Below, in pieces: positions 47,841 to 57,706 of a stretch of DNA of 64,000 nt (the stretch's first letter is position 1; each line of letters opens with the position of its first letter). The stretch spans positions 1 through 64,000 of the forward strand of contig NZ_ABIC01000019.1 of the NCBI RefSeq assembly GCF_000172075.1, written 5' to 3'. This DNA is from Shewanella benthica KT99. Lineage in GTDB: Bacteria > Pseudomonadota > Gammaproteobacteria > Enterobacterales > Shewanellaceae. The notes below the pieces were generated by a model. That model was given only the letters and a program-made list of their open reading frames with translations, ran no database searches and had not been told where the DNA came from. The translations under genes were made by a program, and so were the position numbers.

Positions 47841-49946
47841 CTATCGATTACGGGATGTTCTGAGTACTTCGGGCAGTACCCTGATACGTCGCATCACGTT
47901 TGCTAGATGAATTCGGTCTCTGACTGAGATCCTCAGATTGATCAGGAAGACTCTTCCATCACGCTCTTCGGTACTCAGGCTGTGAATATTGGCACCTTCT
48001 CCGGCGACAATCGAGGTGATCTTGGCTAGTGCACCTTGGTGATTCACTATCTCTACCCGCAGATTAGCCTGGAACTCGACGCCTTCGGCATTATCCCATT
48101 GAACCGGGATATATTTGTCTGGTTCACCTTGATAGCCACGAATATTGGTACAGCTTTCCATATGAACCACCAGGCCTTTTCCCGGACTTACGTGGGCAAT
48201 AACTGCATCACCCGGAATGGGGCGACAGCAGTTGGCGAAGGTGACAAGCATGCCTTCGGCGCCACGGATAGGCATCATATGGGAATCATTATGTTCCTGA
48301 GCTGCGACCTTATTGCCTACTAATCTTTGCGCGATCACTATGCTCATCGCATTGCCCAGGCCGATATCGGCCAGCAATTCATCTAAGGTATTATGCTTAG
48401 TGTCGTTGACGACCTTATCGATCTGCTCGGGATCGATCGAGTCTAATTTGGTTTCGCCTAAAGCATGATTGAGTAGACGCTTACCTAAGATAACCGCGTC
48501 GTCTTCGGTGAGACTCTTGAGTAGCTGACGGATCTTAGCGCGTGCCTTGCCGGTCACCACGAAGTTAAGCCAGGCCGCATTTGGCCTCGCACCTTTGGCG
48601 GTGATGATCTCGATCGTCTGCCCCGAGATCAGCGGCTGACTCAAGGGGTAGGCTTGACGGTTAACGCGAGCGCCGACACAGGTGTTACCCACATCGGTAT
48701 GAACTTCATAGGCAAAATCGACCGGGGTAGCCCCAACAGGAAGCTCGAGGATACGACCTTCCGGGGTAAATACGTAGATCTCTTCTGGGAAGAGCTCGGT
48801 CTTGAAGTTTTCCACAAATTCGAATGAGGTGCTGGCACTCTGCTGCAGTTCGAGTAGGCTCTGCATCCACTTGCGGGCACGAACTTGGCTCGTCGTGCCT
48901 CGTTGCGCCGAGTTGCCTTTCTTATAGATCCAGTGAGCTGCAACGCCTTTATCTGCCATCTGATCCATATCTTCGGTACGGATCTGTATTTCGACCGGTA
49001 CACCATGGGGGCCAAATAGCGAGGTATGCAATGACTGATAGCCATTGGCCTTTGGAATGGCGATATAATCTTTAAAACGGCCCGGGCGAGGCTTGTAAAG
49101 GCCATGCATGGCACCCATGACTCGGTAGCAGGTATCTATGGAATCGACGACGATGCGAAAAGCATAGATATCCATGACTTCCTGGAATTGCAGCTCTTTA
49201 CTGCGCATCTTATTGTAGATGGAGTAGAGGTTTTTCTCGCGACCCTTGACGGTGCCTGGGATCTTGGTATCTTCGAGGCGAGTACGTACCGCGGATTCTA
49301 TGCTTTGGATTAATTCTTTGCGGTTACCTCGGGCGGATTTTACTACCTCTTTCAATACGCGATAGCGCATAGGGTAGTATGCCTGGAAGCCTAAGTCTTC
49401 CAGCTCTATCTTGATATTGTGGATACCGAGACGATTGGCTATAGGAGCATAAATTTCCAGAGTTTCCCGCGCAATACGGCGACGCTTATCGGGCCTTAAG
49501 GCTCCTAGGGTGCGCATATTGTGAGTTCGGTCGGCTAACTTGATGAGGATAACTCGGATATCTTGAGTCATGGCCATCATCATCTTGCGGAAGTTTTCGG
49601 CTTGTGCCTCTTTCTTGTCGCGAAATTTTAGCTTATCGAGTTTGGAGACACCTTCGACCAGTTCGGCGATGGATTCACTGAAAATTTCAGCCAATTCATT
49701 TTTGGTTACTGGAGTGTCTTCGATGGTGTCATGCAAGAGGGCGGCCATAAGTGTCTCATGATCGAGACGCATATCGGCCAGGATGCGGGCGACCGCAACC
49801 GGGTGAGTGATATAGGGTTCACCACTTGTGCGCATTTGACCTTCATGGGCATCACGCGCCACCAGATAGGCCTGCTTGAGTAATGCTACCTGATCAGGTT
49901 CTAAATAACTTGATGCAGACTCTTTGAGACCTTCAAACAGATACAA
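47841..49946 (-). CDS. spoT: Bifunctional (p)ppGpp synthetase/hydrolase SpoT
   Basis: 701 residues from a TTG start at 49946, supported by AAGGAG 9 bases upstream and by alignment of [14 protein letters not shown] with the E. coli N-terminus; the open frame further upstream overlaps rpoZ. HD hydrolase domain ([26 protein letters not shown]), synthetase domain (about 200-330), TGS domain ([11 protein letters not shown]), the helical region, and a C-terminal ACT domain. It controls the stringent response. It begins 13 bases after rpoZ. Confidence 0.96.
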   Translation of the reverse strand: MYLFEGLKESASSYLEPDQVALLKQAYLVARDAHEGQMRTSGEPYITHPVAVARILADMRLDHETLMAALLHDTIEDTPVTKNELAEIFSESIAELVEGVSKLDKLKFRDKKEAQAENFRKMMMAMTQDIRVILIKLADRTHNMRTLGALRPDKRRRIARETLEIYAPIANRLGIHNIKIELEDLGFQAYYPMRYRVLKEVVKSARGNRKELIQSIESAVRTRLEDTKIPGTVKGREKNLYSIYNKMRSKELQFQEVMDIYAFRIVVDSIDTCYRVMGAMHGLYKPRPGRFKDYIAIPKANGYQSLHTSLFGPHGVPVEIQIRTEDMDQMADKGVAAHWIYKKGNSAQRGTTSQVRARKWMQSLLELQQSASTSFEFVENFKTELFPEEIYVFTPEGRILELPVGATPVDFAYEVHTDVGNTCVGARVNRQAYPLSQPLISGQTIEIITAKGARPNAAWLNFVVTGKARAKIRQLLKSLTEDDAVILGKRLLNHALGETKLDSIDPEQIDKVVNDTKHNTLDELLADIGLGNAMSIVIAQRLVGNKVAAQEHNDSHMMPIRGAEGMLVTFANCCRPIPGDAVIAHVSPGKGLVVHMESCTNIRGYQGEPDKYIPVQWDNAEGVEFQANLRVEIVNHQGALAKITSIVAGEGANIHSLSTEERDGRVFLINLRISVRDRIHLANVMRRIRVLPEVLRTSRNR

Positions 49947-49959
49947 GTGGTTGTACTCC

Positions 49960-50244
49960 TTATAGTATGTCGTTGCGACCTTCAGCAATCGCAGCAACGG
50001 CAGCAATTTCTGCTGCTTCACGTTCACGAACAGTTTGGCGCTCATCGGCATCCAAAGTCTCAGCAGTTACTAGACCTAATTCGATTTCGCGCAGGGCGAT
50101 AACCGTAGGCTTGTCGTTCTCTTCTTCAACCATAGGGGTTTTACCCTCCATAGCGATTTGGCGAGCACGACGCGCTGCAACTAGGATCATATCAAAACGG
50201 TTGCCGATTTGGTTTACGGCGTCTTCTACAGTTACGCGAGCCAT
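49960..50244 (-). CDS. rpoZ: RNA polymerase omega subunit
   Basis: 94 residues from ATG 50244 ([17 protein letters not shown]), the conserved start; the open frame extends upstream without similarity. It helps assemble RNA polymerase. The C-terminus is Ala/Glu-rich. Located between gmk (56 bases) and spoT (13 bases), the usual operon. Confidence 0.96.
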   Translation of the reverse strand: MARVTVEDAVNQIGNRFDMILVAARRARQIAMEGKTPMVEEENDKPTVIALREIELGLVTAETLDADERQTVREREAAEIAAVAAIAEGRNDIL

Positions 50245-50300
50245 GTGTGGAACTCCAGGGTTAGGATGAAAAAATGACGCAAAATTGTACATGTTGGCGG

Positions 50301-50924
50301 CTAGTCTGCCAACAGATCTTTAATCATATCATTTTGTGCATGAATTTGGCCAGCACCCGTTAGGCGTTGACTGCGGATAATTGCGACTAAGTCGGCTAAA
50401 GCCGTGTCGAAATCGTCATTAATGATGATGAAGTCATACTCGCCATAATGGGAGATCTCTGATGCAGCTTGCGCCATACGGCCGGCGATGACTGCGCTAC
50501 TGTCTTGGCCACGACCCGTTAGGCGTTTTTCTAATTCGGCTCTTGAGGGAGGAAGAATAAATATTCCAATGGCCTCTGGCATCACTTTCTTGACCTGTTG
50601 CGCCCCTTGCCAGTCGATATCGAGAAAGACATCTATGCCATCGGTTAAGGTTTGCTCGATCACTCTTCGCGATGTGCCGTAGTAGTTGCCAAACACCTCG
50701 GCCCATTCGAAAAAAGCATTTTCGGCAATTAAGGCTTTAAATTCTTCGCTTGTCACGAAATGATAGTGCTGTCCATTGACCTCAGCCGGACGAGGTTTGC
50801 GGGTCGTATGTGACACAGAAACTTGTTTATCGGTGGGCTTATCTTGCAGCAATGCCGAAATGAGAGAGGATTTACCTGCGCCGCTAGGCGCCGATACGAT
50901 AAATAGGTTTCCGCGTGCGGTCAT
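50301..50924 (-). CDS. gmk: Guanylate kinase
   Basis: 207 residues. P-loop [14 protein letters not shown]-binding residues in [19 protein letters not shown], and [11 protein letters not shown]. It converts GMP to GDP with ATP. First gene of the gmk-rpoZ-spoT-ridA series. Confidence 0.97.
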   Translation of the reverse strand: MTARGNLFIVSAPSGAGKSSLISALLQDKPTDKQVSVSHTTRKPRPAEVNGQHYHFVTSEEFKALIAENAFFEWAEVFGNYYGTSRRVIEQTLTDGIDVFLDIDWQGAQQVKKVMPEAIGIFILPPSRAELEKRLTGRGQDSSAVIAGRMAQAASEISHYGEYDFIIINDDFDTALADLVAIIRSQRLTGAGQIHAQNDMIKDLLAD

Positions 50925-51249
50925 GAGCTAAGCATCCAAAAATGTAAAACGAAATGTGGTTCCCGAGCATCGGGAAGCCGTACATTATACGCTCGACTGC
51001 AGTTGCGGCGCTAGTGGCTGTTTAATCTGAATCCTTTTAATGTTTTTGAGCGGACGGGAACAGTGAAACAAGTTTAATGGCTTTATTCAAGCTGGCACTG
51101 ACTTTGAGCTATAAATTGGTTAGTCTGTATACGGTTAATTTGACCATTTTAGGTGTATGACACCTAAGAGATATGAGACCTATTGGTCGCTTCGTTTTTA
51201 CTCTTAACTCCTAGGAGTGAGAATATTCAATTTTATTAGGTGTTTTCCC
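50925..51249. promoter_or_regulatory. Intergenic region between gmk and the divergent membrane protein
   Basis: A TATAAT box for gmk on the minus strand lies at 50984-50989, without a clear -35. TTCCCGA/TCGGGAA forms a small hairpin at 50960-50977, in the gmk leader. For the plus-strand gene I see no strong promoter; AGGTG about 7 bases before 51250 is its likely ribosome site. Confidence 0.35.
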
Positions 51250-52317
51250 ATGCAATATCAATCACTTTTTTGCTTCAAGGGCCTAGATAATGGTGTCAGA
51301 TTTGCGCTAGTTAGTGCCTCTGTGTATTTTATTTTACTGCTTGGTTTTGTGCTCTTGGGTCAAAGTGCCGCCCTCTTGGTGCTAGGCTGTTTACTCGCCC
51401 CTGTACTAGGCTTGAGTGCCTATAGAAGGATGCGTGATGCGGCAGGGCCCAGTTGGTATGCCTGCCTGGTTTTAATCCCCCTATGCCTATTTTCAATCAC
51501 ACTCGTCTATGCCGCTAGCCTGGCGCTAGCAGTCGCGATTCTTGTTATCGCCGTTTTACTCAGTCTGTTTTTTGCCAGACTCCCATCAGTTGGTAAGGTT
51601 AAGTCTTATCATCAAGGTTATGTAGGCTCGGCAGTTACACCTAGATCTAGCGTTAATCGTAGAAGGGTTGAACCTAGCTTAGGCGGTCATGTGAGCGTTG
51701 CGGATGCATATGAAGGCGTGAGTGAGGAGGAGGAGGATAATCATCAATGGCAAACATCCTCCTCGCAGCAGGGATTTTTTGATTCTATGGCACTAAGGCC
51801 GTGGACTCATTGGGCCAAACAGAATCAAAAATCATTATTAGCTGTCGTAGCCGGTCTGGGTGCTTTAGTGCTTATAGCAGGCTTGTTTGAGGCATTAACT
51901 GCTGATAATGAGCCTATAAGTGAGCTGGTTCAAGCAACATCAGCACAGGTAATTGCCCCGAGCAGAGAAGAGGCTAAAATACCGGACGGATTTAGCGTGT
52001 TGTTGGAAAATGATGTGCTGATCATTCGCTGGCTAGGAGAGAAGGCAGCCGAGGGCGAGATCTGGTCCCTTGCATCTGCACAGGGTGACCGCAGCTGTGC
52101 CAATTTGAGTTTCAACGATGGCAGTCATTATCGACCTATGCTGGTGGAATATATGCCTGATACGTCCATCGAGGCGCGTTTTTCACCGCTAGACACTCGA
52201 GCAATCATCTCTGACATCGCAATGCGTGGCAGCATCAAGCTATGTGGCTATGATTTCAGCCTCAAGGGGAGCCAGTCAGCCTTGTCGAAAAACGCCGTTT
52301 TTATCCCCTATTTATAG
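51250..52317 (+). CDS. Membrane protein of unknown function
   Basis: 355 residues from ATG 51250. Four hydrophobic segments lie in the first 115 residues. A charged linker follows with an acidic run (EGVSEEEED near residue 160), then one more membrane helix (about 208-228) and a C-terminal soluble domain of about 110 residues likely in the periplasm (Cys in DRSCANLSF and KLCGYDF could pair). I recognise no family. It stands alone, upstream of the kinase gene by 184 bases. Confidence 0.6.
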   Translation: MQYQSLFCFKGLDNGVRFALVSASVYFILLLGFVLLGQSAALLVLGCLLAPVLGLSAYRRMRDAAGPSWYACLVLIPLCLFSITLVYAASLALAVAILVIAVLLSLFFARLPSVGKVKSYHQGYVGSAVTPRSSVNRRRVEPSLGGHVSVADAYEGVSEEEEDNHQWQTSSSQQGFFDSMALRPWTHWAKQNQKSLLAVVAGLGALVLIAGLFEALTADNEPISELVQATSAQVIAPSREEAKIPDGFSVLLENDVLIIRWLGEKAAEGEIWSLASAQGDRSCANLSFNDGSHYRPMLVEYMPDTSIEARFSPLDTRAIISDIAMRGSIKLCGYDFSLKGSQSALSKNAVFIPYL

Positions 52318-52501
52318 CTGGAATAAATGTCACTTAGTCTTTACACTGCTTGGTAGAGTAAGGCTCACAGTGTATATCTAGATATATGGCAGCCGAATTA
52401 ATTGCGGATGACAATGCGGCTCTGACCTTGGTCATCATGAGAGTCTGGGTGCAAGAAAAGCTCTCAGGAGTTTGATATAATAAGAGCAATGGAGTTGTTG
52501 A

Positions 52502-53569
52502 GTGATCGATTTTATCAGGCAGTCTGTGCTGCCTTATTTTGCTATTGGGACCCGCGATGCCAAAATTTCCCCTCTGGGAAATGGTCATATAAATGATACT
52601 TTCCTGGTCCGTTGGAGTGATGGTGAATTCGTTCTTCAGGGGCTCAATACTCAGGTATTCAAGACTCCGAACGCCTTGGTTGAAAATGCTCATAAAATAG
52701 CTGCACACTTAGCAAAAAAGCGTAAGAGCAATGACTATACGCTTACAGTTGTTAAGCCTGTGCGTACCGAAAAAGGTCTGCTGGCTGTCGATCTCGGTGC
52801 ACAAGGTTTCTGGCGTGCCATTAACTATCTTCCCCATAGTCACAGCATAGATGTGGTGAGCTCTGAAGATGAGGCTTACTCTGCTGCCAAGGCATTCGGA
52901 CATTTCGCATCGGCATTGAGCGATTTTGATGCGACTCAGCTTGAGGATGTGATTCCACAGTTTCATCACCTTCCCGGACGCATAGACCAGCTCAAGGCGG
53001 CGGTAAAAAATGATCAATATAATCGCTTAGAAACCTGTCGTGACTGGGTTGATTTGGTATTTTCTCAGCAAGATATTTTGCAAGAACTTGCCGACGTTTC
53101 GCCAACATTACCTCTTCGAACATGTCATAACGACACTAAAATCAACAACATGCTTTACGATAAACGTGATATGAGCAGTTTGGCTATCATAGATCTGGAT
53201 ACCTGCATGAAAGGACATCTCATGTATGACTTCGGTGATATGGTGAGAACCTTCACCTCGCCAGAAGAGGAAGACTCGACCTCTCTGCAGAATGTGCATG
53301 TGCGCGAATCTATTTTTGCCGCTATCTGCCGTGGTTATTTGAGTGAACTCGGCACTGTGCTTACCCAAGATGAGAAGGCCAGCTTGTGGCTGGGCGCCCG
53401 GGTCATGTGTCTGATGATTGGGGTGCGCTTCTTGACCGATCACCTTAACGGTGATATTTATTTTCATATACACTATGAGAAGCATAATTTAGCGCGTGCG
53501 GCGAATCAATTCACCCTATACAAGAGCCTGCTTGAACAAGAAATCCAGCTTAAGACTTATTTCAATTGA
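52502..53569 (+). CDS. APH-family phosphotransferase (N-acetylhexosamine-kinase-like)
   Basis: 355 residues from GTG 52502 (GGAG 7 bases upstream). Protein-kinase-like fold: GNGHINDTFLV forms the nucleotide loop, CHNDTKINNML is the catalytic loop (Asp) and IIDLDTCMKGHLMYDFGD the metal-binding Asp region. This arrangement is closer to sugar kinases such as N-acetylhexosamine 1-kinase than to antibiotic kinases. Substrate not established. Monocistronic. Confidence 0.8.
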   Translation: MIDFIRQSVLPYFAIGTRDAKISPLGNGHINDTFLVRWSDGEFVLQGLNTQVFKTPNALVENAHKIAAHLAKKRKSNDYTLTVVKPVRTEKGLLAVDLGAQGFWRAINYLPHSHSIDVVSSEDEAYSAAKAFGHFASALSDFDATQLEDVIPQFHHLPGRIDQLKAAVKNDQYNRLETCRDWVDLVFSQQDILQELADVSPTLPLRTCHNDTKINNMLYDKRDMSSLAIIDLDTCMKGHLMYDFGDMVRTFTSPEEEDSTSLQNVHVRESIFAAICRGYLSELGTVLTQDEKASLWLGARVMCLMIGVRFLTDHLNGDIYFHIHYEKHNLARAANQFTLYKSLLEQEIQLKTYFN

Positions 53570-53701
53570 TTCATCCCAGCCTAAAAAAACGTCCCGAAAC
53601 TTTAAGGTCTCGAGACGACGGAAATATGCTTCACCGCTAAAGGTTGAGAGCGGTCAAAGCGGGTTATTTCAAAATTAAATGAGACTGAGACGTAAGCTTT
53701 A

Positions 53702-54082
53702 CTAACGCTTCATGTTGGGGTATTCAAATTTATGGCACTCATTACAGTACACCTTGCTCTGTTTATGTTCCCGATGACAGTAACTGCAGGGCAGGTCGGT
53801 GCCGTAATGCAGGCTATCATGAGGATTAGGCTCCACATCGTGACCGGCATCTTTCGGGCGCGCCGTTTGCAGGGCCATATCATCACTGCTGCCGTGGCAT
53901 GACTCACATTGACTCGCTGCAGGAATGGTTTTACGTTTTACATCACCATGACATATGGCACATTCAACCTTGCCATTATCGCCTGTCATAATCTCTTTAT
54001 GATAATCCTTCATCTGCATCGCAGAAGCTGCAGGGGCGACTAACAAGCAAGCTAATAATAAAGTATTAAGGGTCTTAAACAT
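53702..54082 (-). CDS. Periplasmic tetraheme cytochrome c
   Basis: 126 residues with a Sec signal (about 1-21, ending ASA). Four CXXCH heme sites: CAICH, CESCH, CSYCH and CNECH. The C-terminal pattern KVYCNECHKFEYPNMK closely resembles the heme domain of Shewanella flavocytochrome c3, but here it is a separate protein. It is the third gene of the operon behind the flavoprotein and the lyase-like gene (44 bases after the latter). Expected to carry electrons from an inner-membrane quinol dehydrogenase (CymA type, not in this window) to the flavoprotein. Confidence 0.92.
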   Translation of the reverse strand: MFKTLNTLLLACLLVAPAASAMQMKDYHKEIMTGDNGKVECAICHGDVKRKTIPAASQCESCHGSSDDMALQTARPKDAGHDVEPNPHDSLHYGTDLPCSYCHREHKQSKVYCNECHKFEYPNMKR

Positions 54083-54126
54083 CTTGAAATCCTATTGCGG
54101 GGCAGTAAACTGCCCCGCCTAACCGT

Positions 54127-55770
54127 TTAGTATTGAGTGATGAAATCGTATGACGTCTTGATATCCGGCGTAAATGGACGGTCTAACTCAACGAATGGCA
54201 CCTGCTTGCGATAGTCTTCGTACATCGTCTTCGTCGCTTTACCCATATCCAGATTAGGATTGGTCAGCTTACGTAGGTCAATGGCTTGAGTTGAATGCAG
54301 CAATTCAAGACCATAGATGTAGTTGGTGTTGTCGACGATCTGGATAAGATTTTCCGAAGCCAGTTTCAGGTTAGTGAAGGTATCTTCGATGTTACCTGCA
54401 ACTGGGATGCCGTCAAAAGAAACGGGGCTGGCTAAACGCTTGTTACGTACCTGCATATCGACCAAGTTCTTCTGGATAGCGCCGAAAGCGTGACCATTGT
54501 TACCAGGCGCGCTCAAGAAGCGAGACAGTTTAGTGAAATGGTTGTCTGACAGGTGAATAGTACGCATCACACTGTTGTGAGACACATGAGTCAATGCAAT
54601 ACTGAGCCCTTGAACGGCAAGAGCAACCGGTAATGGCTCGAAGTTTGTGGTCGGGAATACCCCACCCTTACCTTCGATCAGATACTTAGCGACTTGTGGG
54701 TACTGAGTGTAATCCTTCGATGCATTCTGAATAACGCCAGGGTTATCATCTGAGTGGTTAATCTGTACATCGATAACTTCGCCCAGATCGGCCAGTGCTT
54801 TCTTGGCTCCGGCAAATGTGTATGCGGTTGTGCGATAGCTGAGTGGATCTTGCAGTGAACGTTGATCATTCAACTGCCACAGGTAGCTGCCATCTAATTG
54901 GTGCAGAATTTCACTTGTCGCTTCCTTAATGTATGGGAAAGGACGAATGTCATTGGTTTGAGGCAGGAATGGTGACACGTTGCCGTTCAGAGCCTCCAGG
55001 CTAAGGCTGAATACCGTTGGCGAAACAGCCATCAGGTGAGACGCATCCCGGTAACCCTTCATGGCATAAGATACCGAGATAGAGTTGTTTGACAGGATAG
55101 ACAGCGCATCTTTACCGATAGGCTTAAGTGGCTTTACACCCGCATCCTTCATTGCCTTAATACTGCTGACACGCTTGCCTTTATAGAACACGTCCCACTC
55201 ACCAATCATGGCCAGACCGACATGAGATGCCATTAAGATGTCGGCCTCACCTACAGTGCCCTTAGATGGGATAACCGGTGTGATGCCCTTGTTTAGGTAC
55301 TGTTGGTATAGCTCGGCAACATAGGGTTGAACTCCCGTGTGACCGGACAAAATGGTATTTAGGCGAACAGCCATAGCAACACGGGTCAAGCGAACCGGTA
55401 TGGGGTCTCCCATCGCGGCGCTATGGGCGCGCAGTGTGCTGTAGTTGAAGCTTTTAGAGGCTTCCATCACGGCCTTGCTTAGCTTGCCATCGGCGGTAAA
55501 TAGCTTCTGGTCTTTGTTCAGCCCTACACCTACTGTTAAGCCATAGACCGGCTTACCTAAACGCGCAGCATCCATCAATAACTCATGGCTCTTAATCAGG
55601 TTATTGGCCGCTTTCTTACCAATTTTGACCTTAGCGCCGTCGGCAATAGCCCAAGCTTGATCTTGTGTCATGTGCTTGCCATCTAAAACGACACTGTCCA
55701 TTGCCAGTGCACTTCCTGACATCAGGCTTAACGCCAGAGATGCCATAACAAATTGCTTACTATTCATCAT
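54127..55770 (-). CDS. Secreted histidine/phenylalanine ammonia-lyase homologue lacking the MIO triad
   Basis: 547 residues from ATG 55770 (AAGGA 5 bases upstream). A Sec signal peptide (FVMASLALSLMSGSALA) places it in the periplasm, unusual because ammonia-lyases are normally cytosolic. The family fold is clear: VYGLTVGVG (catalytic Tyr kept), VRLNTILSGHTGV, HSDDNPG, GNIEDTFTNL. The cofactor segment reads GTVGEADIL where active enzymes have GASGDL, so Ala-Ser-Gly is Glu-Ala-Asp and the MIO group cannot form by the known route. The conserved QDPYS is QDPLS, losing a second catalytic Tyr. Second gene of the flavoprotein operon. It could be a substrate-binding protein or an enzyme with different chemistry. 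Confidence 0.88.
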   Translation of the reverse strand: MMNSKQFVMASLALSLMSGSALAMDSVVLDGKHMTQDQAWAIADGAKVKIGKKAANNLIKSHELLMDAARLGKPVYGLTVGVGLNKDQKLFTADGKLSKAVMEASKSFNYSTLRAHSAAMGDPIPVRLTRVAMAVRLNTILSGHTGVQPYVAELYQQYLNKGITPVIPSKGTVGEADILMASHVGLAMIGEWDVFYKGKRVSSIKAMKDAGVKPLKPIGKDALSILSNNSISVSYAMKGYRDASHLMAVSPTVFSLSLEALNGNVSPFLPQTNDIRPFPYIKEATSEILHQLDGSYLWQLNDQRSLQDPLSYRTTAYTFAGAKKALADLGEVIDVQINHSDDNPGVIQNASKDYTQYPQVAKYLIEGKGGVFPTTNFEPLPVALAVQGLSIALTHVSHNSVMRTIHLSDNHFTKLSRFLSAPGNNGHAFGAIQKNLVDMQVRNKRLASPVSFDGIPVAGNIEDTFTNLKLASENLIQIVDNTNYIYGLELLHSTQAIDLRKLTNPNLDMGKATKTMYEDYRKQVPFVELDRPFTPDIKTSYDFITQY

Positions 55771-55787
55771 CTTAATCCTTTTTATAT

Positions 55788-57362
55788 TTAACTTGATTGT
55801 ACGTGTTTCAAAACAATACTTTTTGATGCAGCACATATTTGACCGGCGTTGCGGCCTGTGACCACTCCTTCTGCGACGGCGCAGGCTCCGAGACGACTCG
55901 CACCGTGAATGCCCCCGGTTGCTTCACCTGCCGCGTATAAGCCTGGGATCGGCTCGTAGCTCACCAGATGCAATACCTCGGAACGGGTATTTACCTTGAC
56001 GCCACCCATGCAGTAGTGAACCTTTGGCCACATGCGCACCGCGTACCAAGGGCCTTGCTCAAGCTTCATCGCCTTCTGCATAGGTCTGCCAAACTGGCTA
56101 TCCTCGCCAATATCGACGGCCTTGTTCCAGCTCGTCACTTGTGCCTTGAGTGCATCGGCGGGAATGCCATAAATCTTGGCTAGCTCTTCGAGCGTGTCTG
56201 CTTTCTTGATGACGTTATATTTAAGTCCCCAATCTAACGTCTGGGCCTTGCTGGCACCTTCTGCATTGGTGAAACCTATGGGGTAGACAGGTTGTCCTTG
56301 GTCATCACGACGGGTCATGATGGCGTCGGCGCGGGCCTTACGGTCTGCCAGTTCATTGAAAAAACGTTTACCGGTACGCGCATCCACCACTATTCCTCTG
56401 GGATAAGTGGCAATGGTGTTAAATTGTGATGCGGTGCCAAAACCTTTCTCATCGGGAGAGGCCCAAGGTCCCAGTTGGATTTGATCCAGGTGGATGGGGT
56501 TGGCACCGATCAGCATCATCTGCTTCAGTGCATCGGCATTGGCTCCCGGATGGTTGGTGGAGTCCAGCTCTTTGGTGAGTTTTGGTTGTTGCATCTTGCG
56601 ATACTCGATGTCTCGACTGAAGCCACCTGTGGCCATGATGACCCCTTTACGGGCACCATAACGACGGGTTACACCGGAGCGCTCTTTAGGGAAGAAGTAA
56701 TTGGCCTTAACTTCGATACCAGTTACGCGTCCCCGATCATCTTTAATAAATGATTCCAGTTTGGTCTGAGTGCGCATATCTATGCCGCGCTTCTTGGCTG
56801 CCTTGATCAGAGGACGAATGATCCCGGCGCCTGAGCTTTCGACGGTTTGAAGTATGCGAGGCAGAGAGTGTCCGCCAAAATGCTGTACAAATGGCTTCCA
56901 CTGCACGCCATAATCCGTCAGCCATTGGCATGACTCTGCGGTGCCATTACATATTAGTTTGAGCATCTCAACATCGTTCATGCCACGGCCTGCTTCAAGC
57001 ATGTCGGCCACCATAGTGTCTACCGAGTCTTTAATACCGTTTTCCTGCTGTAAGGGAGAGCCGGCAACTGCCATGGCACCGCCATTGATGGTTGAGTTAC
57101 CACCGAAAACAGGCATTTTGTCGACCACCATGACGCTTGCTCCGGCTTCCCGGGCTTGTAGTGCCGCAGACATGCCTGCAAAACCGCTACCTACCACTAT
57201 GATGTCGACAACTTCATCGAACTTAATTTCATGAGCCGGTACACATGCGGCGCTGACAGGCTTAGCCATAGAGGCTCCCAGACCGGTAATGGCAAGTGCT
57301 ACCCCTCCGGTAATTAGTTGGCGTCTGCGATGGTTTAATGGTTGTTTGTCACTCATTCTCAT
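55788..57362 (-). CDS. Tat-exported FAD-dependent enoate reductase (fumarate/urocanate-reductase family)
   Basis: 524 residues from ATG 57362 (AAGGA just upstream). Twin-arginine signal HRRRQLITGG, then the FAD site IIVVGSGFAGMSAAL. Catalytic landmarks of the flavocytochrome c family are present: Arg in the LADRKARAD segment (proton donor position), His in KVHYCMGG and Arg in GASRLGACA. The fumarate-binding His and Thr are not conserved (QLGPWAS instead of QAHPT). There is no heme or FMN domain; the heme domain is the separate cytochrome encoded at 53702. This two-subunit layout is known for methacrylate-type reductases. First gene of a sigma-54-driven operon. Substrate unknown. Confidence 0.88.
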   Translation of the reverse strand: MRMSDKQPLNHRRRQLITGGVALAITGLGASMAKPVSAACVPAHEIKFDEVVDIIVVGSGFAGMSAALQAREAGASVMVVDKMPVFGGNSTINGGAMAVAGSPLQQENGIKDSVDTMVADMLEAGRGMNDVEMLKLICNGTAESCQWLTDYGVQWKPFVQHFGGHSLPRILQTVESSGAGIIRPLIKAAKKRGIDMRTQTKLESFIKDDRGRVTGIEVKANYFFPKERSGVTRRYGARKGVIMATGGFSRDIEYRKMQQPKLTKELDSTNHPGANADALKQMMLIGANPIHLDQIQLGPWASPDEKGFGTASQFNTIATYPRGIVVDARTGKRFFNELADRKARADAIMTRRDDQGQPVYPIGFTNAEGASKAQTLDWGLKYNVIKKADTLEELAKIYGIPADALKAQVTSWNKAVDIGEDSQFGRPMQKAMKLEQGPWYAVRMWPKVHYCMGGVKVNTRSEVLHLVSYEPIPGLYAAGEATGGIHGASRLGACAVAEGVVTGRNAGQICAASKSIVLKHVQSS

Positions 57363-57420
57363 GTGTTCCTTAATCTTTCCGAGCATATCGTTCTGCTTAT
57401 CTTCGTTATTACACCGTTGG

Positions 57421-57438
57421 TTGCAGTGACTGTGCCAA
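57421..57438 (-). promoter_or_regulatory. Sigma-54 promoter of the flavoprotein operon
   Basis: Minus strand TTGGCACAGTCACTGCAA: GG and GC exactly 10 bases apart, near-perfect match to the -24/-12 consensus. Predicted start of transcription near 57410, about 48 bases before the flavoprotein ATG. Confidence 0.9.
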
Positions 57439-57489
57439 CTGCTCTAAATCGATGAGAATCGCGATGGTTTATGATCTGTCACACTAAAT

Positions 57490-57528
57490 CACGAAATATG
57501 ATGAACTGTGACCACGAAATTTCGTGGT
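57490..57528. promoter_or_regulatory. Putative activator operators of the flavoprotein operon
   Basis: CACGAAATAT at 57490-57499, and a perfect 18-bp palindrome ACCACGAAATTTCGTGGT at 57511-57528, about 80-120 bases upstream of the predicted transcription start. The same CACGAAAT core precedes the porin and regulator genes, so it is the likely enhancer site of the sigma-54 activator encoded at 59506. Confidence 0.7.
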
Positions 57529-57706
57529 TAACTTGAAATATCGGTTAATAATAATTGTTAGAACTCTCTGTATAACTAATGAGTGAGTTTTCGTTTATTT
57601 CATAGGAGGTGAAAATAAAATGGGTTGTAACATTGAATACGAAGTGACAAGTTATAAATATTAGTGGTTGGGATTGGTTAATAATTATGCTGGGTTATTT
57701 CCTGTA

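Noticed and set aside
54127..55770. Annotation as histidine ammonia-lyase (hutH)
   Set aside because: Fold matches, but the MIO triad and one catalytic Tyr are missing, the protein is secreted and no hut genes adjoin.
55788..57362. Fumarate reductase flavoprotein (FccA)
   Set aside because: No heme domain, and the fumarate-binding His/Thr segment is replaced.
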